A DNA stretch of 64,000 nt from assembly GCA_000151295.1 (NCBI GenBank), contig GG745387.1, positions 103,761 to 167,760 of the forward strand, written 5' to 3'. The DNA is from Allomyces macrogynus ATCC 38327. Lineage: Eukaryota; Blastocladiomycota; Blastocladiomycetes; Blastocladiales; Blastocladiaceae. Positions 1 to 11,869 of the stretch are shown here, one piece after another. Under the pieces are notes generated by a model. That model was not told where the DNA came from. It made no database searches and saw only the letters and a program-made list of their open reading frames with translations. Position numbers and translations under genes: made by a program. The number at the start of each line of letters is the position of its first letter. Within the stretch, counting starts at the first letter, position 1.

Positions 1-330
1 CTCTGGGCGCAGGCGGCCACTTGGGCTCTTGCAAAGCTTCACAAAAAGGCCCTCACAGTGTCATTGGTCTTGTGCCAAATTCCCGGATCTCTTCTGGTTC
101 ACAGCATTCGCGGTTATCATCAGAGCGCCTGTGCAGTATGTTGTCGCCTTGCCCCCCATGCTGCAGTCGCCAGCAACTGCATGGAGCTCATGCATGTGAT
201 ATTGAACAATCATGTGCTGCCAGTCAGTTGGAACATGGGGTCAGAGGGTGCGCTTGCAAGCATGTAGTCTCCTCCACCACTTAGCTGTTTGAAAGAGTAT
301 GATATGCTATGGATGGAGAGGCGATCATTG
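1..330 (+). repeat. Dispersed repeat, copy 1 (left window edge)
   Basis: This stretch shares long runs of near-identical sequence with the reverse complement of about 52,180-52,540, and its right end also matches about 54,640-54,770 on the + strand. Shared anchors include a CCCGGATCTCTT block, a CGCGGTTATCAT block, and a GAGGGTGCGCTTGCAAGC block followed by a CTCCTCCACC block. Compared with the 52 kb copy, many CG dinucleotides here read TG or CA. I see no intact gene in it. It may be the eroded 3' part of a transposon or of a duplicated gene; no transposase or reverse transcriptase was recognised. Confidence 0.6.
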
Positions 331-469
331 TGGGTGGGAGAGCTGGCACTTGTGAGGCAACATCATCATTGATTTCTGGATATGATGTGGAGTGACACAT
401 GTGACAAAACCTGCATGCACAAATGGAGTGACAGTTCTGGCAGAAGTTGCCAGCAGCAGCTGTCACACG

Positions 470-620
470 GCCCACGCACTGCCAGCCACAATCAGCGCCA
501 TGACAAGAATCTCTTTGTGCAGGCCCAGGACAGTTGTGGCCGCCTTGATGACATCTGATTTGTGGGTGAGCATGGATCAGCATTCCTTGAGCGCATGGAA
601 GATGGCTGAGGAGGGGCATG
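470..620 (-). pseudogene. Remnant of the 22,108 membrane-protein gene start
   Basis: Reverse complement of this piece aligns with about 22,030-22,215, the leader and first codons of the predicted membrane/zinc-ribbon protein. The GCTGATCCATGCTC block and the segment encoding the transmembrane helix are recognisable. The left copy has lost the start codon context, carries an in-frame TGA (GTGTGACAG for GTGTGGCAG), and many CG sites are TG or CA. Homology is lost just downstream of the helix, so only the 5' end was copied or survives. Confidence 0.55.
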
Positions 621-1335
621 GACGTTTAAGAATCGTGGTCCGATAGTGTTGTCATGCAAGAATCTCGCTGGTGAGTTGAGAGGGCGGATGTGGTCAGATG
701 CGGCCATCATGGTTTTATCACTGGTTGGTTGCACTCCCAGCCCAAGTTGGACTGGATTTGGTCAGCCATGGGCCTGTGTGCCTGTCCTTTGGCAGCACAT
801 GATTCAGCCTCTAAACGGCTTGTGGACATCGTTTTGGCCACGTTTGCCATGTTCCACATGTGATGTGCCTGCCAACAAGGTGGAGACATACAGCGTTCAA
901 GCAATTCACATGTGCATCTCTCTTGTCAGCCACTTTGCGGACTGCGCTCAAGCTGAAAAGACATCATTTATGAGGCGCGAATGTCCTCTTGTAGACCAGC
1001 AGGCATCACCATGTGCCTTGGCTGATACTTAAGGCTCACAAAGTTGCACTTGAAATGGATTGTATGTGCTGGTCATCAAACCAGCTCAAGGGCAGTGGAG
1101 ACTTGCAGATTCAATTCTCCTTTGCACACTGCTAGACAGTTTCCTGTCAGCAGCAAGCCATATCATTGCCAAAAGCGATTGTTGTTTGACAGCCAAGTCA
1201 TGGTTCATGGACAACTTGGATACATATCCCAGTCCCTCTACAACCACGTGTATTTGGTTGTGCTTGAGACCCAGTTCTTGGTCGCACCAAGGATGTGATC
1301 CTTAATCAGCACAGCAGTACAAAATGACTAAGAAG

Positions 1336-2075
1336 TCAAACGCCTTGGTGTGATCTTGCAGTAATGTGGGCGCTGATGGAATGGCAATGGCAGCACTGTG
1401 GCTGTCTTGGATGAGTGTGCCACAGGCGCAGTTGTTGCAGGATGTGGCCACTTGCACCATGTTCTCCAACCGCGCGCGACCAAGTCCTCATTTGGCCCAA
1501 TCTGGTACAGTTAGCGCTTGCGTTCAAGGGCCAAGTGAGAGTGCATCTTGAGCACATCCACAGGCAGATGCTGTGCCACATGTGCAGGAGCCATGTCACA
1601 AGCCAAGCACATTCTTCCTTGTTGGGAAACAGTGGCTCGTAATGTTAGGGAGGCACAAACGGCGGGTGCTGCTTTGGTGGCAGTGGTGGCTGGGGTTTAT
1701 GCTGAGGTAATTCATATGAGGGTGGGGGTCAAATTGAGACTTCACAAATGACCAGAGATCCGCAACTGTGGGCACGGCCACAAGAGCAGAGCATATGGTG
1801 CCAAGCAGTGAGCCCACAGTGAAGGCTGCCATGATGACTTGAGCATGCTTGTTGTACCAGGCAGCCAGCTGCACATTGGCTGAAAAGAGTGAGGATTCAG
1901 CTAGTGGCACCAGTGGCGTGTGTATGCTGACACGAACAAGACGTGTTGTTGGTGACAGTGGCCGCTTCTGCGCGTAAAAACCAGAGGACGGACAGGTGTT
2001 GGACATGGCAGCAGCTGCCCATGATGTGTGTGCACAGCTGTCAACAAGCAAGGTTTGAATTGAAGCAAGTTGCAA
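1336..2075 (-). pseudogene. Decayed copy of the 20,280 membrane-protein gene
   Basis: The reverse strand aligns with the intact gene at 20,280-21,251. An N-terminal part (about 1,750-1,990) still reads HAQVIMAAF and a hydrophobic stretch, matching HAQVFIAVV in the intact copy. A block at about 1,440-1,530 matches the region coding the RIGPNEDM segment. No single frame runs through, several stops interrupt it, and differences are dominated by CG to TG/CA changes. It stands in the same head-to-head position relative to SNF2 copy A as the intact gene does to copy B. Confidence 0.6.
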
Positions 2076-2534
2076 GGGTTGTGGCCATTTTCTATTTTAT
2101 CATTCATTGCCGTTGGGCCTGATTCTTCTTGGGCTTTGCGTGCCGATCGTTTCTGCCGTTGCCGCACGGCAGTCAAGAGGGAGAGCTGGGCAAAGAGTGA
2201 GTCGACGCCGCGACCAAGCAGGGATGTAGGTGTTGGAGCGAGTGAGTCCCAACGATGCACTTCCGACGCGTTGCGCACAATGTGCGGGCTTTCGCCGTGT
2301 TCGCAGTGGCGCAGCCTGCGGCAAAACGCCGTTTCGCCCGTCTTTCGCTCCGTTCCGCCTCTTTCGCCACTCGGTCGCAACTACCTGGGCGGTCCCGTCG
2401 CCTCCTGTTAGTCGTGCTTCGACAGCGCGACGATGCCGCCATCCAACCAGCGATCATCACCGGCAGCCCACCACCACTGACTGCACCGCGAGCGCTCTCG
2501 CTGATTGCTTACTCGACCAGCAACCGCACTCAGC

Positions 2535-5500
2535 ATGTCCGCGACCCGCCGCCCGCGCCGCGCCGCTGCCACTGCCGCCGCCGCCGCCATTGCCGGGGAC
2601 CCACTGCCCGCACCCGCGGCCGACCCGCCTGCTCTGCCGCGCGCTGCCCGCCCGCGTGCTGCTGCGACCCCGCGCCGGACCGCGCGTGCCACACCCACGA
2701 CCGCACCGCGTCCGACGCGCGCGTCAGCCGCCGCTGCCGAGCCGGAATCTGATACTGAGGACGAACCCGAAGACGAGCCCAAGCCCAAGCGCCAGCGCCG
2801 CAAGGGCCCCGCCAAACCCACCAAGGCCGCCGCCACTGCTGCTGCTGCTGCTTCTGTTCCCGCGCCCGCTGCCGACGAGGAGGTCCCTGTTGCGTCTTCG
2901 TCGCGCGTGACGCGAAGTGCCACGCGCTCCCGCGCCTCGCCAAAAGGCAAGGGTAAAGCCAAAGCCAAGAAGTCCGTCGACGGCGAGCCGATTCCGGCTG
3001 ACTGGGTCCCACACGCGATCGACGAAGTCGTGCCCGACCACACCGAGGCCGAGTTGTCGTCGCAGGCCGCCGTGGTCGATAGCCAGGCCGCGCTCCTCTC
3101 GCAGCAGCACTTTGTGGCCTCTGCCGCACCGGCCACAGCGCAACCAGAAAACGAGGAGAACAACGACGGCGACAACGAGGAGCAGGGCGACGACGCGACC
3201 AACTGGTGGCGGTTTTTCCCAGACGTGCTCTCCAAGACGCCTGACGACGTTGATCTCGGCAACCAGCTCGACGCGAATGCCGACGACGGCGCGCTGCTCG
3301 CTGCTGGCGTGCACGACCGCACCGGGTTTGCGCATGAGTTCGATCCGAGCGCTCGCAACAACAACAATAGCCGTGCGGCCGCGGCGCGCGCGCGCCCGAT
3401 GCTCGACGACGACGACGTAGGCGAGGACGGGGAAGGGCGGCTGTCACCCACCGTCAAGCCCGGCCTCGAGCGCAATGAGACGCTGCTGTTTATGAGCAGC
3501 GAATCCGTTTCACTGCCGTTCCGTCTGCCTATGCCGCCCACGTCGATTGAAATTAACTCGCTCAAGTGTACTGAGCCGTCCGTTCTTGTCGACGTGATAG
3601 CACGCTACGTGCCGATTTTGCACGTGAGCCGACCGGGGATTCGGGACGACGGGTATTTCAACTGCTGGTGGAGCAGTGTCACTGAAGAAGTTCACTACGT
3701 GCACCCGGACTCGATGACCATGAGTGACGACGAGCTCAAGCAGCTGACCTACTCAAGCTTTGCCCAATTGGAGGCGGCCGATCCGTACTACGAGCGCTTC
3801 AAGCGCGCATGGCCGCCTCGCGAAGTGTGCGAGCGATTGCGGAACGACGGGTTTGTGGACGCGCCGTGTGGGACTGAGCGCAATATCAAGGACCGGCTCG
3901 TGTTCATGTTCAAGGGCGACGCGTATTGGCGCCATGATGGTGATAGGCCCGAGGAGCCGGACGCCAGCCGTACGTTCGACATCCCCAGCTCAAAAACGTA
4001 CTTGGCCAATTCTAACCAACCTCATTGCACGGTTTAAACAGCCCACGACTCTTGCGCGGCCGGCCGCATGTATATTGTGTTGACAGGCGGCACCAACGTT
4101 TCCAAGTGGACCGCCGAGCACAGCCAGTTCTACCGCATTGTCCTGCGCAGCATCACGGACCAGAATTACCCGCTGCCCATCCCGGCCGAGCCTGACACCC
4201 ACCACGACGCGCGGCGCGACAAGTTCCAGTACGACGTGTGCGTCTACCTTAAGACCGACGCCGCCAACGCGGCCCTGCGCGAGGGCAGAGACGTGCCCGG
4301 GTTCTTGGACCAGCTCAAGTATCTGAAATGCACTCTGCAAGCGCGCAGCGACGCCATACCGCCGAAATTCTACGTGCCGGACACGGTCGAGGGCGGGCAC
4401 GCGCCGGCGCCGACGCCGCCCGGGTTCCAGTTGCAGCTGCACGATTACCAGCAGCGCACTCTCGGTTGGTTGCTCGCGCTCGAGCGGTCGCGGCGCGCGC
4501 GGACCGTGCGTGTGCACCAGGCGACCAAGTCCTCAACGCTGCAGCAGCGCGAGCAGTTTGTGGCGACGGCGTCACGCGGGGTGCCGAATTGGATCCAGCT
4601 CGGAAAGGACGGGATGTGGGTCAATTTGGCCACGTTCATGATGACGGCCGATCCGAGCGTTTGGGCTGACCGGCATTTGGGGATGGCCCCGCTCGAGTGC
4701 CGCGGCGCGCTCGAAGTCAGCAAGATGGGTGCCGGCAAGACGATCATGGCATTGTCGCTCGTGGCCGCAAACCCGTTCCGGTCGGTGCGCGGGATTGTTT
4801 GGGACGATCCGAACGACAAGTTCAAATACCTCGTGTCGCGCGCGACGTTGATTGTTGTGCGGTCCGACTTGGTCACGCAGTGGGTCACCGAGGCGCAAAA
4901 GGCGCTGCCCGCCGGTGCCAAGATAGTGCAAGTGGCCACGATCCGCGACCACGGCGACCTCACCTGGAACGACGTGCTGCTCGCTGACGTGGTCATAATC
5001 TCGCTCGCGTTCTTGCAAAACTACAACTACCAGAAACGCGTCGCAAAAGTCGTCAAGACCATGAACAAGTATAGTCTGCCGCGCGAGGCCTACCTGATGC
5101 GCTGCCGCGACGACGGCCGTGACGAGCTCGATTGGTACGGGCGTTCTCAGCGGCAGCAGTGGATCAAGGCGCCGATGGCCGGCGGCATGCGCACCTTCAA
5201 CGACCAGATGGACACGCACATTGCCGGCCTGCAGGAGCGCACACGCGCGCAGTTCGGGAACGACAAGAGTTGTGTTATTTTCGACCGCGTCTACTGGCAC
5301 CGGATCATAATTGACGAGATTCACGAGCTCGCGAACGTGCTCTCGGCGCGCAATGCCTGGCTGCAAACGAGCACGAGCGTCGCGGAAACGTTGCTGTTCA
5401 CGCTGAAAACGCGGTTCCGGCTGGGGTTGACGGGCACGCCACCCCTGTCGCACCCGGTCTGTGTCGTGTCGCTCGCGGAGGCGGTTGGGGTGCGCAATTT

Positions 5501-6944
5501 GCCGACGACGGTCGCGGACGCACAGGCGTTTTTGAACTCGCACGTGCGCCGCAATGAACCCGACCTCGAGATTCCGCCGGTGCACTACCAGACGAACTGG
5601 GTCGATTTGACCCCCGCCGAACTGGGCCTGATGGCGTCGTACCAGCGGCAGTCGGTGCGGTCGCGGCTCATGATGTGCAACCACCACCAGATCCACGACG
5701 ACGTGGTTGCCGCAACGGGCGTGACCGCCACGTCGGTCGACGAGGTCGCCGCGCGGATCCAGGTCGTGCGGCTCGACAAGATCGAGTCGCTCGTCAAGCA
5801 GGGCCGGAAACTGCAAGACGATATCGCCATGCTCACGGCGCGCATGGAGGCGCTCGTGTCGCTGATCCCGGACGACGAGCGCGACAAGATGCCTGCCGGC
5901 CTGACCGTTTCGGACGACAACCGGCTGGTCGTCATGGGCGCTGACGCGCACGAGCGGCTCGTGCGGTACATTGCCGCGCCCGACTCGGACGAGGCCGACA
6001 TGGAGATTCCCGTCGAGGTGCCGCACGTCGACGTATCCCGCGTCAAGAACCTCACGGTCGATGCCAAGACGACCGCGCGCAAACTCGTCACGGCGTGCAC
6101 CGATTTTGCCGACGTGCGCGGCCAGCTGCGCACGGTCGCCGCGCAGCACCGGTTCATGGCGACGGTGCTGTCGGCGATTGCCGAGGCCGAGGACCAGGCG
6201 TGTCCCGTGTGCATGGAGGACATCGCACGCACGGACCCGCTCGTGATTACGCGCTGCGGGCATGTTTTCTGTGATGCGTGCACACAGACGATGCTCGGGC
6301 AGCCCAGGCGGCTGTGTGCCATGTGCCGCGGCGAGTTGGATGGGGCCGGCGCGACGACGCGGCTGATCCTGCAGCCGGCCGACGAACCGATGAAGGAGTC
6401 TGACGAGGAGGAGGACGAGGACGCCGACTACGCTATTTACGGCTCCAAGATCAAGGCGCTCGTGCAGTTTGTGCGGCGCGTCGTGCGCGCCGACCCGACG
6501 GCCAAGCTGATCCTCTTCTCGCAGTTCCACCGGCTCACGGCACTCATGGCGCACGCATTCACCGAGTTTGGGATCGGCAACGTCAAGCTCATGGGCGGCA
6601 ACGTGATCTCGAAGCGGCGCGCGGTCACGCTCTTCCGCAACGATCCGGACATGAAGGTGCTGTTCCTGTCGGCCGAGGACAGCGTCTCGGGCCTGCAGCT
6701 GACCGAGGCCAATCACGTCGTGATTGTCCACCCGTTCTTGGGCGCGTCCGAGGCCATGGCGCGGGCCTACGAGATGCAAGGGTGCGCGCGCGCGGTACGC
6801 GCGGGCCAGGAGCGCGAAGTGACGATTACGCGGTTCGTGACGCGTGGCACGATCGAGGAGGAGTTGACGGCGCGGCGGAGCGATTTGCAGCGGGCGAATG
6901 AGGGCGAACAGGGGCAGGTTGAGGGGGATGCAGTGGAGAATTGA
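2535..6944 (+). CDS. SNF2-family helicase with internal RING finger (Rad5/Rad16-like), copy A
   Basis: Two exons, 2,535-3,969 and 4,042-6,944, joined by a 72-base GTACGT..CAG intron whose removal restores the sequence shared with copies B and C; 1,445 aa. I chose the ATG at 2,535 because the shared Ala/Arg-rich N-terminus begins there. A disordered basic/acidic N-terminus is followed by a family-specific domain (about residues 330-520). The ATPase core has motif I KMGAGKT (about 705), DEIH (about 900) and LTGTPP; a C3HC4 RING (CPVC..CGHVFC..CAMC, about 1,198-1,241) lies between the two helicase lobes. The last lobe has SQFHRL and the QGCARAVRAGQ motif VI. A RING placed between SNF2 lobes is the Rad5/Rad16/HLTF arrangement: ATP-dependent DNA or chromatin remodelling with ubiquitin E3 activity. 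That role is inference. All motifs look intact; this is the best functional copy in the window. Confidence 0.88.
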
Positions 6945-7010
6945 GAGGAAGTTGCGATCCTGTGAATGTTATTGTTGGCCGCATGGAATGAAATGATGCG
7001 TGTTTGCTCG

Positions 7011-7827
7011 TCTTCAAAATGGACTGGTTGTTGCCTGACAAATTGGGCCGAGCGCTGCGTGATAGTTTGCCGCATTTGCTAGACCTGAATTTCGGTCGGT
7101 CGCAATAAGGACGGCGCATTTCTGGCGAGACCAAAGGCCGCGACCTAATGCAATCACGACCAGCAGCTCAGCATCAGGAAACAGCATCAATCCTTTCAGC
7201 TGAAGCAAGTCTTTCCTGGTGCCCGTCGCGTTACTCAGTTCGCTGTGTGCAACTGTCAAGATCCAGCTGGAATACGTGACCTTTCCCGACGACGTGTCTG
7301 CCCCTGACACGCGACGATCTCGCATCCCGAAAAACAAGGGACCTTCTTGCGTCCCGATGTATCCGCGATTTGCATGACGACGCGTTTAGCCCGATTATTT
7401 TCGCAACTGCAATCAAGATGAACTGCATTTTCGCTGCCGCCTGACTGCTCGGTTGCGACGAAGAGATGAAGCTGATGCATTTCAATGATGGACAAGAATC
7501 GACCAGTTTTGAAAACCAAACCTCACATTTCCTCCATAAACAAGTCATGATTGTTGGGGTCTGCACATTGTTTGCGAGCGAAACGCAAGTTTGCAGCTTG
7601 AAAGCTCTTGGCGACTGCTCATATGATGTCTGCGCATTGAATCATGAAAAACATCAAACCAATCAACCCGAGCACACCAATTGCTCCGCGAGCATGGCCA
7701 ATCATCAACAAGAATGCAAAAGATACAAAACAACGGAAACTGCTCCACCTGTCCACTGGCCCAATCGTCATGCTCGCCCGCCCACCCAGAAACGACGAAT
7801 CATTACGTGCATGCGACTACGATACAA
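7011..7827. other. Intergenic, no gene seen
   Basis: Between the end of the left repeat arm and the stop of the convergent F-box/LRR gene. Only short, unconnected open frames occur, none with a recognisable motif. Confidence 0.5.
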
Positions 7828-9958
7828 TTAGCGCAAGAGCTGCTCCCCGTTATTGACCACGACTACATTCAGTCGCGTGCACTTGACCTCCATCATAAAC
7901 AGGTGCTCGAGCTGCGTCTTGAACGATGTCTCCACCATAAGCCGTGCCGTGACCAGGACCTCGAAATTCGTGACGCCAGCGTCATCGTCGCTTTCGCTCC
8001 CGCCTCCGATTCGTTGTCGTTGACATCGCATGCCCGCTGGGCCAACTTGGCAATGCGTTGAACCGCAAGATAAACATCAACCACGTGCACAACGCGCACG
8101 CGCACCAGAATTGACTGTGGAATCCTCGTCCCAATCAAATCCAGTGATCTCTTCCCAAAACGTGCGGCGGTCGTCGTGATACTCGACGTCAAGTACACCA
8201 TCGGGTTTGCCAACCACTGAAGCGTCAACATGCATGAGATGAGGGAGCCGAGACATGAGTGAGAGAAAGGGCAACGTTGCAAAGGTGGCGTTCAGGTATT
8301 GAACGTTGGCGAGCGAGAATTGTGGAACCGTCATCGCCTCTTCGAAAAGCAAGTGAACGTCCAACGTCGTCAACTGTAGCAGCGCATTGGCCGGGAAAGT
8401 AGTTATCGTTGTTGGATCCACCGTGAGGTCAAGGACAGGGTGCAGAAGCGGGGCGTGATCGATCCACGCAACGCTTGTATCAGGGAGGCGGAGCCGCTGG
8501 AACCGCGGCATCATGTCAAAGGCAGCACCAATGAGCGAGATGCAAGAGCCCAACTCCACTGGAATGCTGAAGCCTTTCATCTCCGGCCACGCCATGGGTG
8601 GGACAAGAATGTCATCGGCGCCAGGCGACGGCGGTAACACAAACGCGGCGCGTTGCAGGCGTGGAATGTGCGCTGCCATGAGCCATTGCGTACAAGGATT
8701 CGACCACGCGAATGTGAGGTCCGTCAGTGACAAGAACGTCAGATTATCAACGTCAGTCCCATCCTCCATTATTGAGCAATAATCGAGACAGAGCGGCTTG
8801 AAGTGTGGTGCCATGGCAAAGCGGAAGACATGCGAAATGGTCAAGACCTCCGAGAGCGACACGTCCGTAATCTGCGGGAGCCCGGGAAGTGGAGCCAACA
8901 AAATGATTGGAAACCGTAACTTTGGTCCACGCACGTTGAGTGTGAGCAGCGCTGGGGATGCGTGTGCCTTGGTTGGCACGCAGATACCGACGTGGCAGTG
9001 CCAACAGGAAACAACAAATTGTAGACCGAAGGCATTACTTTCAGGTCGCGCAAAACCGGGAGAGTGAGCCGCATCTGGGCGCCACGATGACCCAACGCAA
9101 ACTCGGAACTAATGTGCAGGATACGCAGCGTTGAGCGAACTTGACCAAGTGCCTCAACGAAGAGAGCATGGATGTCGTGCGCGTTCACCGTCAAATTGCA
9201 CAGCCGAGGCATCGTCGGAAGTGTGCTCATGACCTGCCTACCCGGCAGCGTTACGACAAGATTGGACAAGCATGGCAACTCAAAAGATGGCCAAAATACT
9301 TCATTGTACTCTGACTCAACAGTCACGGTCAATGACCAAAGAGCAGGAGCAAGCGCTGTGATTCCAAGTCGCAACGATTGAGCAGTCGTCGGCGTTTGCA
9401 CGTCTAAACGGCGCAGTTTTGGCAGGTCAGCAGCAAGTCGCGCGAGAAAGCGTGGCAAATCGTCTTGCCATGTTAGCACTTGACCCCCAGGGCACCATTT
9501 CGTGACGGCAACTGACCCAACTTCAACCAATTCGACAACAATTTCTTGTCCAGGGGGATTGCCAAGTCGAGCGGGCCAAATTGGTCGTTCCGTGGGATGG
9601 GACACTCGATGCAAAACAGCCGCTGAGATTTTGCCCAGCGTGAGAATAAATGATCATGCGCAGGAAACAAGTCCATAATGTCGTCCACTCCGTCAGTTGT
9701 CGGTGGTTGCGGCAGCGGCCGTGGTCTTCGGCCGTTGAGCTGCAGAGCAACATGGACATGCAAATGAAATTTGGCGTTGACTGCCGCTCGCACGGTGCGG
9801 CAGGTGCGGCGCAACGCCCGTAAATCAGCGCCCGCCTTGGACGTGGCAACGGGACAGCCGTGAATGGTTTCATCTTGGTCGACCAAGTATTGAATGATGA
9901 TGTGCAACACTTCTAGCGGGAGGGCAACCAAAACTGGCCAAGTTGTGCGTCTGGCCAT
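7828..9958 (-). pseudogene. F-box/LRR protein gene, copy 1, frame-broken
   Basis: The reverse strand starts at ATG 9,958 (MARRTTWPV) and has an F-box-like helix segment (LPLEVLHIIIQYL, then LRRTCRTVRA). Leucine-rich segments follow, such as PRLCNLTVNAHDI, LTSLDVHLLF-like units and LPHLMHVD. Its paralogue at 46,585-48,306 aligns throughout. Coding sense changes frame near 9,620, 8,950, 8,100 and 8,030, ending at TAA 7,828. Two of the frame changes (9,620 and 8,950) occur at the same place in the paralogue, so undetected introns are possible there; the last two look like frameshifts. F-box/LRR proteins are substrate receptors of SCF ubiquitin ligases; that function is family knowledge. It lies tail-to-tail with SNF2 copy A. 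Confidence 0.6.
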
Positions 9959-10378
9959 TGCACAGCTGACCGGTTCCTGCGTCGTCTGGACCACCGGCAG
10001 ATTCCGTTCGATTGTTTTTCAACAAGTTGGGGCGGACATGTGAAGTTTTCTTGTTGATCCTCTTGTTGACGAAGTTGAAATGGTAAGTGCGCGGTTGTTC
10101 AAGGCTGCCGACAAGGGTTCTGTTGTCAGTGAGGACCGAACATGTAGTCGAGCAAAAACCTCGAGCGCGACCACCGCGCGGTCGCAAGGCTACCCACGGA
10201 TCCACAGAAATTGCCTATACACAGGCAGGGTAGGCAGGAATGGGCAAAGAAACGCTGGGAAAGACTGCTAAGCGTTATCAACGGCCGAGAAAACACGAAA
10301 GGGAATTTTTCAGCATCAATAGTGCGAGTGCTTTAGGAGCTGGGCCTAAATCGATGAACGGCGGTCACGGCTGGCACA

Positions 10379-10849
10379 GTGCAGGCGCGTGCTCATATCC
10401 AGGTTCGCTGTTTCTGGGTTGCAAATGAACTAGCGACAGACGCTCTTGTTGCACTGGCCAAGCGCATGCTGCCAAACCTCGTCGTCCTGCACATGGAATC
10501 GTGCAGGTTGAAGCACGCTGATTTGAACATGTTGGCGCGATCCGGATGGCCGTCGACATTGCGTGAGCTGAATTTGTGAGGCATTACGTTGTCCACGCCA
10601 CTGCGCATGGACGTGGACAACGACATGGAACTCGGGCGCCATGAGCAGCGCCAGGACGAGGACGGACACTACGATCTGGCCACATTCGTGTGGGTGACCG
10701 AACTTCCACAGAGGTTGCGCTTGCTTGGCATGGCCGGGGTGCATAGGATGGACGGGATCGTGCAGGACATTGTCGCGCGGCAGGCGGCCGAAGCTGGTGG
10801 CGGCAGCGCGTCGCATGACGCTCGTCGTGCACCCGAATTTCGTGACTAA
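10379..10849 (+). pseudogene. LRR-protein fragment with in-frame TGA
   Basis: One + frame contains leucine-rich units: LVALAKRMLPNLVVLHM, CRLKHADLNMLARSG and LRELNL. It is then cut by TGA at about 10,577-10,579 and continues in the same frame with ITLSTPL and LPQRLRLLGMAGV up to about 10,849. No F-box or clear start codon context is seen. It is probably a truncated relative of the nearby LRR genes; it is on the opposite strand to them. It could instead be part of a multi-exon gene I did not resolve. Confidence 0.4.
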
Positions 10850-11869
10850 TATGGCGCTGGCAAAGATGCGGTCCGTGGTGATTGTAGCGTTTTGCCTGTA
10901 GAGCTGCACTAGTGTGAGGAGCTGGTTGGATCCATGGTCGTTTGTGGCTTTGTTCTCGCGCTAACATGCTATACAGTTCGCCTTCTCTCATCGTTTTGGG
11001 AAGAGAACCGGGTGGAGAAGGCGGACTGGATGGAAAATATCTGGACGATGAAAGCATGGTTCAAGGGCAAATTCGTCTTGTTGGGTTCCTGCAGCTCCAA
11101 CTTGAGGTTGATACTTCTACTCACCCTTTCGAGTTGCAAGGGCTGCAGCCACCAGCAGCGTGGCGGCCGTTCGAGGTCATGGGCGCAGGAGAACGAGGCC
11201 GACGATTTGATGCCATGCAGGCATGAGGCAGGCAAAATAACCGGCGTTAACGAGCAAGCGGCAGCAAAAGTGGGCCTCCGCCTCCATAAACAGCAATCAT
11301 TATCTTGCTATTTATGTATTGCTGTCGCTACGATTCGAACTGACGCGAGCAATCACAACCGCACCATGCCAGCTTAATGCTACTCCCCTGAAAATTTGTT
11401 AAGTGAGCCGGCGAACTTTGGCCGTCCTTCATTGCCACCTTCACGAATCGGTCCAGCCATTTTCTCTCACTCCCCACAACTTAGGGCGCACAGGCATGGC
11501 GTGCGCGGTCGCCACAATAAACAACGATCGCGTGGAGGGAGGTGTCAGCTTGAGCAACGCTGCTCCAACTGGGAGCAGCACCAGAGCAGATGCTAGACCA
11601 TCACATTGTGCGATGTGTTGGTCAGCGCACACACTCGGGCGCAACACGAGACGTTCAGGGACCCAATTCGGTCGCATCGCTCGCGCCGCTGCCGCGTCCC
11701 CGACGCGTTCGGGGAGTTAATGCGGAGAGCATTCAACGCCAGGGCGATCATGGATCCTTGGTCAAGTCGACCGACTGCTTCACATCGCAACACTGCACAT
11801 GGAGCCAAAGAACGGTTTTTCATACATTCTCAAGCGTCAACCAATCAGCAACATTCACAACAAACTGCT
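10850..11869. other. Intergenic, nothing recognised
   Basis: Only short open frames without motifs or consistent splice joins. A stretch around 11,325-11,345 contains GATTCGAAC, which resembles a tRNA T-loop, but no tRNA fold follows. Confidence 0.4.

Larger units (their letters stand above)
470..7010 (+). repeat. Left arm of a large inverted duplication
   Basis: Read as reverse complement, the right arm (about 14,952-22,215) follows this segment colinearly. From about 2,500 to 7,010 the arms are nearly identical in blocks, including the 3' flank of the SNF2 gene, and identity stops abruptly near 7,010/14,952. From about 470 to 2,100 homology is still followed base by base but is strongly diverged, with an excess of TG/CA where the right arm has CG. 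The arm carries SNF2 copy A and decayed remnants of the genes found intact at 20,280 and 22,108. No terminal repeat or target-site duplication was seen at the edges. Confidence 0.8.

Noticed and set aside
4572..6779. 735-codon open frame on the minus strand opposite SNF2 copy A
   Set aside because: It is the antisense of a conserved GC-rich gene with all helicase motifs on the + strand; the antisense product is His/Arg-rich without motifs.
1..7010. Transposon carrying the SNF2 gene
   Set aside because: No transposase, reverse transcriptase, terminal inverted repeats or target-site duplication found at the arm edges.
11320..11350. tRNA at GATTCGAAC
   Set aside because: The T-loop-like sequence has no pairing stem and no other tRNA arms.
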